A stretch of DNA of 64,000 nucleotides from the NCBI GenBank assembly GCA_012960755.1, contig DUAT01000057.1:597334-661333 (forward strand), given 5' to 3'. Source of the DNA: Gammaproteobacteria bacterium. GTDB lineage: Bacteria; Pseudomonadota; Gammaproteobacteria; Pseudomonadales; Azotimanducaceae_A. The position numbers and the translations under genes were made by a program. The notes under the pieces were generated by a model. The model was given only the letters and a program-made list of their open reading frames with translations, made no database searches and was not told where the DNA came from. Below, piece by piece: positions 28,505 through 36,870 of the stretch (its first letter is position 1; every line of letters starts with the position of its first letter).

Positions 28505-29971
28505 CTAGTGCCTGGTAACATGGGTTTGTAGCCAGCTGGCAATTTTACCTTCCTGCCATCTGTGGAACGGGTTGTAACGTAAGCGAAGAAAATAATCAGC
28601 GCCAATGGTCATGATCTGCTTTTCACCCTTCAATGCATGTGCGCCAACTGATGATCCTCCCTGTCCATACACAGGGTCATCAGCGGGGAACGGTAAAGCG
28701 ATATGCGACAGTGAATAAACATCCTCTGGCCATTGAAGTTGAGTTTCAATAGTTTCGAACATCGTTGCTCCTTCAGAAATTCGTTTCTCGTTTACGCTAA
28801 GGGAATTTTTGTCGGTGTTAGTCAAAATACTGATCGTGAAGGTGTAGGTTGAGTCGCGCTCGAATTCATCAACGCTCCGGAGGTCAATGTTAAACCATTC
28901 AGATATCGCCCCACTTCGATTTACATCATAGAGCACCAGATGATGCTGGTTGGGAGTAAGATCATCGAAAAGTGTTAGTAACGCGCTGGCGTCGACCGTC
29001 GAATCCACCACAGATTGAAAGGCGAGAACCGGCGGTAGTACCAAGTCCCTGGTCTCAATCGCATTCCTTACAGACCAGGACAACTCAGCAGTTTCCCAGC
29101 CAGCATTCTTGGGAAAGGAAGTGTATTTATATGGATCTATCTCGGGATAAACTGATTCCCATTGAAACTGTTCAAAGTAATCTAGCCAGCTAACACATGA
29201 ATGCAGCCTCGCGAAGATTGCGAACGGCGAAACCTTGATCGCAGGAGACAGCAGCAAAATAGCATCGGGACACGGCATGTCGGCTTCAGCTTGACAGTCA
29301 ATTGCATACTGCAGCGCAAGAATCCCACCATTGGAATATCCACCCAACACCAGGGGTTGACCTGGTTGCCTTGCGTTATCGGCCTTACGCATTGCCATTA
29401 TTACTATGTCCATCCAGTCCTGCCAGCGCACGTGACGCAGCGCACCAACAGCATAGCCATGACCCGGCAGTCGCGGGGCAAAGGTGTGAAATCCCTGTTG
29501 TTGAAATACGGCCGCCGTGCTTCTTACGCTGTAGGGTGAATCTGTAAGGCCATGGACCAGTACTGCACTCCCCTTCAGGTTGGCAGGTTGAAGGGCATAG
29601 GACTTGTTAAAGTTAACAGTGTAGGAGTCCGGGTTGTTTACCCCTCTGGGTGCATGTCTGTTAAGGTCTTTAAACTTCCGGCTTCGATCCACGAGCGCAT
29701 TCTTAAGGTCGGCAGACAACGCGTGTTCCAGGGCAAGGTAACCAGCCCAGTCAATTTCTGTTCCTGCACGGTACTCGGATGCTAATTGTATTTTGTGCTC
29801 CGCATATAGCTGCATCATCCCTTTCGAATCCAGGGCGCGTACAAAGTAGACAGCAACGCCAACAGTAAGCAGTATAAAAAACAGTTTTCTGAAAACCAGC
29901 AAAAGCAGCCACTCCGTTAAGAGTTTGATGGTTATAATGCGACAAGTCAGACTCCGTGACCAGTATTGCAT
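28505..29971 (-). CDS. membrane-anchored alpha/beta hydrolase
   Basis: A 488-residue protein with an N-terminal membrane anchor (FRKLFFILLTVGVAVYFV). The hydrolase fold shows the oxyanion HG in SAVLVHGLTDSPYS, the nucleophile elbow GGYSNGG (about residue 213), an acid candidate in QSVVDSTVDA, and a late His in SLSHIALPF. The family includes lysophospholipases and carboxylesterases; the substrate is unknown. A TTG at 29902 after an ACGGAG site is a possible alternative start that would begin right at the anchor. It lies 27 bp upstream of the disrupted porin and may share its transcript. Confidence 0.8.
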   Translation of the reverse strand: MQYWSRSLTCRIITIKLLTEWLLLLVFRKLFFILLTVGVAVYFVRALDSKGMMQLYAEHKIQLASEYRAGTEIDWAGYLALEHALSADLKNALVDRSRKFKDLNRHAPRGVNNPDSYTVNFNKSYALQPANLKGSAVLVHGLTDSPYSVRSTAAVFQQQGFHTFAPRLPGHGYAVGALRHVRWQDWMDIVIMAMRKADNARQPGQPLVLGGYSNGGILALQYAIDCQAEADMPCPDAILLLSPAIKVSPFAIFARLHSCVSWLDYFEQFQWESVYPEIDPYKYTSFPKNAGWETAELSWSVRNAIETRDLVLPPVLAFQSVVDSTVDASALLTLFDDLTPNQHHLVLYDVNRSGAISEWFNIDLRSVDEFERDSTYTFTISILTNTDKNSLSVNEKRISEGATMFETIETQLQWPEDVYSLSHIALPFPADDPVYGQGGSSVGAHALKGEKQIMTIGADYFLRLRYNPFHRWQEGKIASWLQTHVTRH

Positions 29972-30022
29972 TTAACAAAGAACGTATGCGATGACATTTA
30001 GTTAGTCCTGTCTGGATACAGA

Positions 30023-31340
30023 ATGGTGAATGAAAGCCAAATCAACGGATCCCTAGCACTCACTCTGCTTATGGTACTGTTTTTGAGCGGCCCTGCGAGT
30101 TCGCAAACCAAGGATCAGGATACTGTGTCCAGAGAACCCCGTGGATTTTCACAACGTGAGTCCAGCACGGGTTATACGGATTCCCTGCCGGTATTTGGTG
30201 GGCCGACTTCCTCAGAAGGCCAGCTCGAAGAAGCCGACCGTGTACTTGATCCTGCATTTCGATTTCCGGCGATAGATGAATTCTACCAACCCTGGACGGA
30301 TTGGAAGACGACTACGAACAAGCAACAAGGTGTACAAATATCGACTCACTATTCAACTATGGCGCAATACCTGAGCGACCCAATACCAGACGGTGAGGAC
30401 AAGGCATCGGCTGGTGTGTTCCGGGGTACGCTGGTTTGGAGTCCGTTCCAAAACAAGACCGATGAAAAAAACTCAGTCAACATCATGATCGACCATCGAC
30501 ATGGCTTTCGCGATACGGTACCGGCAAACCTGGCAGCCGAGGCAGGATATATTGGTGTTACGTCATTATTCTACGGTGATTTTGGCTGGGCAATTATCAA
30601 CCTGAACTGGCAACAATCGTTCAATAACCAGGACACGGGTTTGATTGTTGGCCGGTACGATCCAAATGACTATATGAATGTTCTCGGTCACGTGAATCCA
30701 TGGTCGCTTTTCTCAAACCTCGACAGCAACCTCGATACATCTGTCGCACTACCTGATTCCAGTTGGGGGATCGGTGTCGGACACTGGCTCAATGATCAAT
30801 GGTACGCATTCGCGGGCGCCAATGATGCTAACGGATTCGGCAACGATGATCTCGAGTTTTTTGATGGCGGATCGGAATTCTTCAAGTATGGGAATATCGG
30901 TTGGTCACCGGGAAAGGCCGATCGTTATTTTAAAAAATATACACATGCTGGTGTGGCATGTGGATGAACGTGAGGATGCAGGCGTTGATTCTTCGAACGG
31001 AATCACGCTGGCTGGCAATTGGACTTTTAACGATCGCTGGATGCCATATGCACGCATCGGTTTCTCATGGGGATCAGCACCGATCTATAATGACAGGGCA
31101 ACATTCGGCCTGATAAGAAAATTCATGTATCGCTCAGACGTGGTTGGCATTTCTGCAACCTGGGGTAGCCCACCAGGAAAAACATTGAAGAACCAGAAGA
31201 CAATGGAAGCATTCTGGCGCTTCCAGTTTTCCAAGGGCCTGGCATTTACACCAAGTATTCAATACCTGGTAGATCCAGCACTACATCCTACCAAAGACAA
31301 GGTCTGGATACTGGGGTTCCGTACTCGTCTGGCAATGTAA
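30023..31340 (+). pseudogene. OprB-like carbohydrate porin with an apparent frameshift
   Basis: From ATG 30023 the frame gives a signal peptide (LTLLMVLFLSGPASSQ) and an OprB-like barrel (RGTLVWSPF, YGDFGWAIINLNWQQ, GVGHWLNDQWYAFAGAND). At an A-run near 30932-30937 the frame ends about 12 codons later, while the other frame continues at once with NIHMLVWHVDEREDAG and ends WILGFRTRLAM at 31340, a proper barrel terminus. Removing one A from the AAAAAA run joins the two into a full-length porin of about 435 residues. Real slippage mutation or assembly error. Confidence 0.8.
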
Positions 31341-31365
31341 ATAGCCGAACAGTCAAAAGCGAAAT

Positions 31366-31839
31366 CTATGCGCGCCACTTAGTGTAGTTGGGCCAGGCCT
31401 GACTGGTTCCCCAATTATCCCATTTCGTATAGAGCACGGTTGTTAAACTACATCGTATTAACGCTTCAAATTCCTGCCCGCCTTGTGCACCTTTGGTGGC
31501 AGCAACAACCCGGGCTTTGGTTTCATCGTCTTGTTTGTGTTCACCGTGGCCACGAATATAAAACTCTTCGCCACCAGCCGTTGTCGGCATGGTATGAAGC
31601 GCAAACCATTGGTTGCGAACCAGGTCCCGATACTTCGGTGACAGGTTCACCACAAACAGCCAGAGTTCTCCATCACTGAGCACAGGGAATACCGGGTGGA
31701 CCCGTGGCCCATTATCCGGCGCGACCGTTGCCAGAAAAGCAGAGGCGATTGTCGACCCCTGATACAGGAGCCGCCTGCCGCTATTCGCGAGTTCATGATC
31801 TGAGTCTTCGAGGTCCTTCCAACTTGTGTGTTTACCCAT
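31366..31839 (-). CDS. pyridoxamine 5'-phosphate oxidase-family (FMN-binding split barrel) protein
   Basis: A 157-residue protein with the split-barrel pattern: ASAFLATVAPDNGPRVHPVFPV, a strand GELWLFVVN, SPKYRDLVRNQWFALH and a later EEFYIRGHGEH block. Such small proteins bind FMN, F420 or heme and act as oxidoreductases of unknown substrate. It stands alone, convergent to the OprB-like gene, with its start 90 bp from the divergent lipoprotein gene. No clear cofactor-specific residue can be assigned by eye. Confidence 0.75.
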   Translation of the reverse strand: MGKHTSWKDLEDSDHELANSGRRLLYQGSTIASAFLATVAPDNGPRVHPVFPVLSDGELWLFVVNLSPKYRDLVRNQWFALHTMPTTAGGEEFYIRGHGEHKQDDETKARVVAATKGAQGGQEFEALIRCSLTTVLYTKWDNWGTSQAWPNYTKWRA

Positions 31840-31929
31840 AGCATAATCTCCTGTTTACATCGGTACCCAATCCTTCGATAAATAAAGTAAACTACGCTCC
31901 TACCATATTCATCGGATCGAATATTTAAT

Positions 31930-32484
31930 ATGAAAGTTTTTACGACATTGCTCATTGTTGCAACTTTTTTCTTCGCCGGATGCGAATCTTCAAACCTTCA
32001 ATCCCATAGCTATCAAAATCCCGGACTCGATGTCACGCAGATGAAGCGCTACGCCTGGGGTGAGAAGCCACTGGCCGTGCTTGGTGTGCTCACGGGTGGG
32101 ACGTTTACTGGGTTGGAATTGCAGCTAAAGCAGGAGGTACGCGCTGTCATGAAAACGAAAGGTTACCAGTATGTCGAGAGTGCTGGCGATGCGGAATTTA
32201 TTGTGACCTTGGTTGCAGGGGCTTCTGATCAGATGTCAACGTCCACGCACACAGTTCGCAGAAACGAACTCTACTATGGTGCGACGATTGTCTGGTCGCA
32301 AACCAACGAAACGCTGCAAGGGGGGGTGTCTGTCGTATTCAAGGATCTGTCCGACACCAATATCCTGTGGCAAGGTACAGCGACCCAGAGAATCAAACCC
32401 AGCTCAACACGAAATCAAAGCGGCCGAAACGTCTCAGAACTTGTCGCGGAGATCGCCAATTTTGTGCCTCACTCCAGGTACTAG
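31930..32484 (+). CDS. DUF4136-type lipoprotein
   Basis: A 184-residue lipoprotein (lipobox FFAGC at about Cys18). The body shows the DUF4136 pattern: MKRYAWGEKP near the start, ELQLKQEVRAVMKTKGYQYV, AEFIVTLVAGASDQ, and the C-terminal LSDTNILWQGTATQRI. The family is periplasmic or outer-membrane-anchored and of unknown function. It ends 10 bp from the convergent stop of the porin gene at 32494. Confidence 0.75.
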   Translation: MKVFTTLLIVATFFFAGCESSNLQSHSYQNPGLDVTQMKRYAWGEKPLAVLGVLTGGTFTGLELQLKQEVRAVMKTKGYQYVESAGDAEFIVTLVAGASDQMSTSTHTVRRNELYYGATIVWSQTNETLQGGVSVVFKDLSDTNILWQGTATQRIKPSSTRNQSGRNVSELVAEIANFVPHSRY

Positions 32485-32493
32485 CCAGATTCT

Positions 32494-34017
32494 CTAGTAG
32501 CTGAATCGATAGCGAAAACCGACAGAGATCTGTGAGTCACTAGGTGAGCCATCTGCCAAATGGCCCTGGTTGTATGCGGCTTCGACAAATACCATATCGT
32601 TGAAATCGCGTTCTCCAAAAGTAAACTGTATCCCCATGACAGTCTCTTTTATATCATACTCACCGGCGTAATTACTGCTGGCTGGCCTTAGACGATTGTG
32701 CCCTGCCACCAGTCGCCATTTACGACTTAAATCGTAGCGATAAAACACTTCCCAACCTTTGGTATCGAGGTACTGTCGTTGGTCATCGGTTTCGTGATTC
32801 CTGGTATCTGCCATCGTAACGCCAATGTAACTATCCTTCGTTCTGTAGTTGGCCGAAACAATTCTAGCATCTGCATCGCCGACCATGCCCTGGGCTCGCA
32901 TCAGAGTCGTAACCTCTTCCGGCCTCGCAAGGTTGTAAGCGAAACCACCGGTGATTCCGCTCTTCCACCGGTAGACGCCGCTAAAACTGGTGTTCCAACC
33001 GAATCGGGTGTTCTCACTTATCTGGGGAATTTTCTGGTTTCGTTGAACTTGCAAGCCCCACTCCAGTTGTCGGCGTGCGCTACGCAGTTGAATCGCCTGA
33101 TCAGCTCGCCCTGTCCCGCTCGGGCCACCATCAGTATGCGCATTGTAAACACCGGTAGCCTGCCCACCATAAACCAGAAAACGATCAGTTACGTTGGCGA
33201 CATTGTAATAAACAGACCAGTTTTTACCGTAAGTGAGAGACAGGGAATCTGTTCCAACGGATCCATACAGAAGTCTTGATGTGGTCTCTAAACGAGTCTG
33301 CGAATTTTCCTTTTCATCCAGTAACTGCATTCCGAATTCACCATGAAAGTAGAACTCCATACCAGATTCATATTTGTGATAATACAGCGCACCGGCACGA
33401 GTGGTGCCATCGTTGAAAGGGTCCTGTTCGTTACTTGTATTATTCAAATGACCTCTCAGGCTAATATAGAGCTTTAGAGGGATCAGCTTTTTGTCGGCGG
33501 TTTTTGCTTTGACGACGTAGGGTGTCGGGGCATTTTCTTCTTCAATATTTTCGTCGTCCTTGATGACAATAACCACGGATTTATCCACTTTGCCCTGCTT
33601 TTCCAGAATTTCCTGCTTTAACGCCTCGACTTCCCCCCTGCCCCTTTCATCATTCGTGGGTTCAACAACCTTCTGGGACAGTTTCTTACAATCGTACAAG
33701 GCAAGTTCCAGTCCTCCCTTGACCTCAGAATTCAGTATTTCATCCGGGTCGCAGATCATCTCCTCCCCCTCTTCCGATTTCGTTGAAAAAGAATCCATTT
33801 TTTCCAGTTCTTCTTCATCAGCTTCTTGCAGCTTCTCCTTCTCCTTCTCCTTCTCCTTTTGAGCTTCCCTTTCTATCTGTGTTACCGCCTCGACCTTTTC
33901 GTCTTCTTGCTTTTTCTGGTCACCGGCGTAAGCGGGGCAGAACATCAGCGGTAACAGAGCCAGGCAACAGCTGGTGAACCGGTTCGATCGAACCGGCTTT
34001 GAAATTGAGTAGAACAT
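32494..34017 (-). CDS. Gram-negative porin with N-terminal charged coiled coil
   Basis: A 507-residue protein with a signal peptide ending PAYAGD. Residues 33-75 are a very acidic/basic stretch dominated by Lys-Glu repeats, encoded by a hexanucleotide repeat at 33837-33860, and probably a coiled coil. From about residue 175 a 16-strand general porin pattern follows (PLKLYISLRGHLN, LSLTYGKNWSVYYNV, TGGFAYNLARPEE, ending VGFRYRFSY). Porins of the Porin_4 type are trimeric channels; an N-terminal coiled coil may span toward the peptidoglycan. The position is isolated, so specificity cannot be inferred. Confidence 0.8.
   Translation of the reverse strand: MFYSISKPVRSNRFTSCCLALLPLMFCPAYAGDQKKQEDEKVEAVTQIEREAQKEKEKEKEKLQEADEEELEKMDSFSTKSEEGEEMICDPDEILNSEVKGGLELALYDCKKLSQKVVEPTNDERGRGEVEALKQEILEKQGKVDKSVVIVIKDDENIEEENAPTPYVVKAKTADKKLIPLKLYISLRGHLNNTSNEQDPFNDGTTRAGALYYHKYESGMEFYFHGEFGMQLLDEKENSQTRLETTSRLLYGSVGTDSLSLTYGKNWSVYYNVANVTDRFLVYGGQATGVYNAHTDGGPSGTGRADQAIQLRSARRQLEWGLQVQRNQKIPQISENTRFGWNTSFSGVYRWKSGITGGFAYNLARPEEVTTLMRAQGMVGDADARIVSANYRTKDSYIGVTMADTRNHETDDQRQYLDTKGWEVFYRYDLSRKWRLVAGHNRLRPASSNYAGEYDIKETVMGIQFTFGERDFNDMVFVEAAYNQGHLADGSPSDSQISVGFRYRFSY
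33837..33860. repeat. hexanucleotide microsatellite in the porin gene
   Basis: About four consecutive copies of TTCTCC (plus strand) encode the Lys-Glu repeat of the porin's N-terminus. Because the unit is six bases, changes in copy number would alter coiled-coil length by Lys-Glu pairs without a frameshift. Confidence 0.75.
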
Positions 34018-34055
34018 TGCGTTGAATCACATGCAACAAGGGTGTTGAAGTATTA

Positions 34056-34286
34056 TTACACAGACGGACCTGGTGCGGCGGGAATTCCAGCTTCCCGATC
34101 GGTCGATTCAGGTCCTGAGTAACGTTTCAACGCTTCGCTCAGAATCTCGAAGATCGTGTCAATGGTCTTATCATCAACATCGTGATTTTCTAAATAGGAT
34201 ACACATGAGATGTACAGGTCCGCGTATGTTCGGTCAGGGGTATTGCCTTTGTCAACAGGGACCAGAAAAGGTTTGGCTGTTTCCAT
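34056..34286 (-). CDS. small hypothetical protein near csrA
   Basis: A 76-residue protein, ATG at 34286 after a GAAGGAG ribosome site 6 bp away. It has no membrane segment; the middle is helical (ENHDVDDKTIDTIFEILSEALKRYSG) and the end is Pro/Gly rich. I do not recognise a family. It is the last gene in a run of very small leftward genes that includes csrA, and ends 39 bp from the porin start. Confidence 0.55.
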   Translation of the reverse strand: METAKPFLVPVDKGNTPDRTYADLYISCVSYLENHDVDDKTIDTIFEILSEALKRYSGPESTDREAGIPAAPGPSV

Positions 34287-34372
34287 GTCGGAACTCCTTC
34301 AATATAGTAAAAGCGGCCCGACAAAGATCGCTTTAACTTTTATTCCATCAGGTGACAGAACTAAACTGAATT

Positions 34373-34569
34373 TCATTGGCTGGCTGAAGATTCCTGCTTT
34401 GCCATCTCTTCATTTTGAATATGGTTATAGACCTCTTCCCTGTGAACAGCAACTTCTCTGGGCGCATCGATCCCTATTCTGATCTGGTTACGTTTTACAT
34501 CCAATACGGCAACGGTAACATCATTACCAATCCGAGTTTTTCACCTGTTCGTCTCGTTAGTATTGGCAT
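34373..34569 (-). pseudogene. csrA: CsrA/RsmA RNA-binding regulator with an apparent frameshift
   Basis: On the minus strand, ATG 34569 (AAGGAG 8 bp upstream) reads [12 protein letters not shown] and then loses frame. With one extra A in the run at 34537-34541 it continues as [34 protein letters not shown] and EVYNHIQ, ending at TGA 34373. The restored protein has 65 residues, the normal CsrA length, with the RNA-binding end (Arg in [11 protein letters not shown]) intact. CsrA represses translation by binding GGA in leaders of target mRNAs. The base loss is more likely a sequencing error than real, since the rest is perfectly conserved. Its start is 3 bp after the stop of the preceding small gene. 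Confidence 0.85.
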
Positions 34570-34572
34570 GGA

Positions 34573-34895
34573 TCACTCCTTGGTTATCCAGAATATGTAG
34601 TCCCCAACCGGGACGTTGCACTCTTGTGGTTTGTTTTCAATAAATTTTCGTAATGGTGTGACACTGGCGAACAGCCTGGCGTGCTTTTCAGATCTCATCT
34701 GTTCAACATAGTCGTCGATTTCTTCGATCAAATAAGCTTTCGAGTTGGGTATACCTGGGCCGCTTGGGGTTTAACCACACGGTTGAGCCGGACCTTATAC
34801 GCCAACAAACGCATGTAGTTTGACAGCGGTTGCATGCCTGTCAGAATGCCTAGCTTGTTGTAGGTTGCCATCGGTGTCACTAAGGTTATTTTCAT
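34573..34895 (-). pseudogene. small hypothetical gene translationally coupled to csrA, apparent frameshift
   Basis: From ATG 34895 the frame reads MKITLVTPMATYNKLGILTG and stops at 34728; the next frame continues from the same point with KAYLIEEIDDYVEQMRSEKH and ends in DYIFWITKE at TGA 34573. One extra A at the run 34738-34740 gives a 107-residue protein. Its stop lies 3 bp before the csrA ATG and its last codons contain the csrA ribosome site, so the two are coupled. I do not recognise the family; residues 1-50 are basic, the rest helical. Confidence 0.55.
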
Positions 34896-34914
34896 AGTCT
34901 ATCTCTGGTGTGAT

Positions 34915-35031
34915 CTAGTATTGTCCCTGTTGTGCTGCCCATGACACAACAACAATGAGGGTAAAACAACAAGATGGAAAAACAAAGAACACAATGCTGC
35001 ACCATGCCATTACTTTGGCGAAGAAATTCAT
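34915..35031 (-). CDS. 38-residue small membrane protein
   Basis: ATG 35031 overlaps the stop of the upstream small gene (ATGA). The peptide starts MNFFAKVMAWCSIVFFVF and continues hydrophobic to a short polar end (SWAAQQGQY), so it is a single-span membrane peptide. Its first codons and ribosome site are nearly identical to those of the upstream gene at 35028-35261 (see the direct repeats), pointing to origin by local duplication. Function unknown. Confidence 0.5.
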   Translation of the reverse strand: MNFFAKVMAWCSIVFFVFPSCCFTLIVVVSWAAQQGQY

Positions 35032-35053
35032 GATTGCTCCTTTCGTGCTGCTT
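35015..35053. repeat. direct repeat, copy 1 (start region of the 38-residue gene)
   Basis: About 38 bp covering ribosome site, start and first six codons; it matches the copy at 35247-35285 with only a few differences (AAGGAGCAATCATG against AAGGTGCAATCATG). This is a duplicated translation start. Confidence 0.8.
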
Positions 35054-35261
35054 CAAGCCTGTCATTAAAATCTCTCTGGGCAATCACGCCGCGTCGAAAT
35101 TCATCTTGTGGATTTAATTCGATGAAGCGTTTAAACACCTCTTCATAGACCCCAGGTTCTTGTTCCGGGTCTAAGCGGCTAAGTTCATTGTGGGTTAGGT
35201 TACTCAATGTCGGCTGGTTCATTATGCTGCCCCTGGCTAATACTTTACCGAAGAAATTCAT
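35028..35261 (-). CDS. small hypothetical protein
   Basis: A 77-residue protein from ATG 35261 (MNFFGKVLARGSI), with an internal ATG at 35222 (MNQPTLSNLTHNELSRL) as an alternative start. The body is polar and helical (GVYEEVFKRFIELNPQDEFRRG, ending RLEAARKEQS) with no membrane segment. Its last codons also form the ribosome site of the next small gene. The N-terminal eight codons duplicate those of the downstream 38-residue gene. I do not recognise the family. Confidence 0.5.
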   Translation of the reverse strand: MNFFGKVLARGSIMNQPTLSNLTHNELSRLDPEQEPGVYEEVFKRFIELNPQDEFRRGVIAQRDFNDRLEAARKEQS

Positions 35262-35285
35262 GATTGCACCTTTCGTGCTGCTAGT
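35247..35285. repeat. direct repeat, copy 2 (start region of the 77-residue gene)
   Basis: Partner of the repeat at 35015-35053. Both copies encode MNFF(A/G)KV after a GCAGCACGAAAGG-type leader, 230 bp apart on the same strand. Confidence 0.8.
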
Positions 35286-35396
35286 CGGGCGTGTCTTGGG
35301 TGCGGATAGTATGCATTGTGTCTACGATTAGTCGAGAGAACACGAGCTATTCTGTCATTAGTTTCACACATGAATATGATGTGCATGGATGATATC

Positions 35397-35585
35397 TTAC
35401 TGATACTCCGACCATCCAATAAAGCATGTAGTGTTGGTATATATCAGTAAATAACGTGCGGCCTGAGACATACTAACCGCTTCAAGCAGGGAATCGAACT
35501 CCCTGGGTCGCAGATCAGGCATGATTCCCGGGGTCGTTTTACCGACGTAGTAGGTGGGAACCCCTAGCTTGATTTTGGTAAACAT
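35397..35585 (-). CDS. small hypothetical protein, first of the small-gene run
   Basis: A 62-residue protein from ATG 35585 with AAAGGAG 6 bp upstream. The sequence is mildly basic at the start (MFTKIKLGVPTYYVGKT) and hydrophobic-polar afterwards (SQAARYLLIYTNTTCFIGW). No family recognised. It opens the leftward series of small genes leading to csrA; about 200 bp upstream, between it and the AraC gene, I see nothing else coding. Confidence 0.5.
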   Translation of the reverse strand: MFTKIKLGVPTYYVGKTTPGIMPDLRPREFDSLLEAVSMSQAARYLLIYTNTTCFIGWSEYQ

Positions 35586-35788
35586 GGGCTACTCCTTTAA
35601 TCCAAACTTCATTAATCACACTAGTTAAGACAAGTCTGATTAAGAGATTTGAGTCTTTGGGAGCCAAAAACCGGTTCGAAATATTACTATTTTTGCAATG
35701 ACCAGCGTGTGTGCCTTCCCGGCCAATATCCGGAAACGCAGGGATCAGCCAGCCTGACAAAGAACAGGCGGAGTAAGATCAGAAATCG

Positions 35789-36781
35789 TTAAGTGCTAAT
35801 TCTGTATTCTCTCGGGGATTTATCTTCCCAACGTCTAAATGCACGGGAAAAGTTTGAGGCGTCACTGAATCCGAGGTTGTAGGCTATCTCCTTAACGGTG
35901 TAATGAGCCTGGTCCAGGAATTCAAGTGACAACTGATGCCGGGTCTCATCAACAATTACCTTGACAGAACTCTGCTGTTCCTCCAGACGACGCTGTAAAG
36001 TTCTTGGTGCCATCCCCAACTGATCGGCAATATCCTGCTTTGCCGGTTCCCCGTTAGCCAGTGATGCAGCCACCACCTGCCTGACCCGGGAAACTACGTC
36101 ATTGGCGTCGAATCGTTCCACGTAGGTATTGATTACGCTTTCCATGGCGATGACGACCGCTGAGTTGGCACCATCCAACCGGCGATTTAAATCTGCTGAA
36201 TTGTAAACGATCACGTTTTTCGAGTAGTTGTAATCCACCTGGCAACGAAAATATTTGTCGATGGGAGATGAGTCTTCGGGTTTTGGTCGGGTGAGCTTCA
36301 CCTGCATAGGAACCAGGTCATCACCGAATGACTGACGACAAAGTTGCAGGCTAAAAACGATGACGCTCTCTGTGGTTTCGGGAATCGTCTCGATCATACT
36401 TGCAACGAGTTGCGACACACCCTGCGCACTCTCCAGACTCATCTCTATGTTCGTACTCAACATACGATGGTACCGAATGAGGCGTTCCAGAGCTTCACTC
36501 AATGTTCGGCTCGCAATCCATGCATAACCCATAGCATTCAACATCTGTGGTTTTACAAAATGCACCACTTCATACAACACACAGGGGTTGCCGGTTTCCT
36601 GTAACATTATTTGCCAAAAACGCCGATTCACGTAGATCGGAAAACGCGCATTGGCATCATAAATATGCGCAGGATCCATCCCGGAGCGCTGAAAAATATC
36701 ATCGGCGTCATACCCTTCTACTGCCAGGTAGTTGTATGACGCCTGCGCGAGAGTGGCAAGACTTGATCGATGAAGTGTCAT
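35789..36781 (-). CDS. AraC-family transcriptional regulator
   Basis: A 330-residue regulator. The N-terminal 200 residues match the arabinose-binding-type sensor domain of OruR/ArgR-like regulators (YVNRRFWQIMLQETGNPC, MLNAMGYAWIASRTLSEALE). The C-terminal AraC DNA-binding domain has two helix-turn-helix units: KQDIADQLGMAPRTLQRRLEE and TVKEIAYNLGFSDASNFSRA, then FRRWEDKSPREYR. Such regulators usually control nearby catabolic genes; here no clear divergent target is present. The ligand is unknown. Confidence 0.9.
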   Translation of the reverse strand: MTLHRSSLATLAQASYNYLAVEGYDADDIFQRSGMDPAHIYDANARFPIYVNRRFWQIMLQETGNPCVLYEVVHFVKPQMLNAMGYAWIASRTLSEALERLIRYHRMLSTNIEMSLESAQGVSQLVASMIETIPETTESVIVFSLQLCRQSFGDDLVPMQVKLTRPKPEDSSPIDKYFRCQVDYNYSKNVIVYNSADLNRRLDGANSAVVIAMESVINTYVERFDANDVVSRVRQVVAASLANGEPAKQDIADQLGMAPRTLQRRLEEQQSSVKVIVDETRHQLSLEFLDQAHYTVKEIAYNLGFSDASNFSRAFRRWEDKSPREYRIST

Positions 36782-36870
36782 CCGTGCCGAAGCCTTCGTG
36801 TGTATACAACAAAGATGTAGGTCATCTTACCATCGATTATTTTCTAAAACCTTATTTTAGAAATCGGTGA

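Noticed and set aside
30932..30937. Programmed frameshift at the A run of the OprB-like gene
   Set aside because: The run resembles a slippery site, but no porin is known to use this and no downstream stimulator is obvious; mutation or error is simpler.
33560..33862. Plus-strand frame rich in Ser and Phe
   Set aside because: It is the mirror of the Lys-Glu repeat of the porin and has no independent signal.
34415..34600. Plus-strand 61-residue frame over csrA
   Set aside because: The opposite strand encodes a near-complete CsrA with ribosome site; this frame is a shadow.
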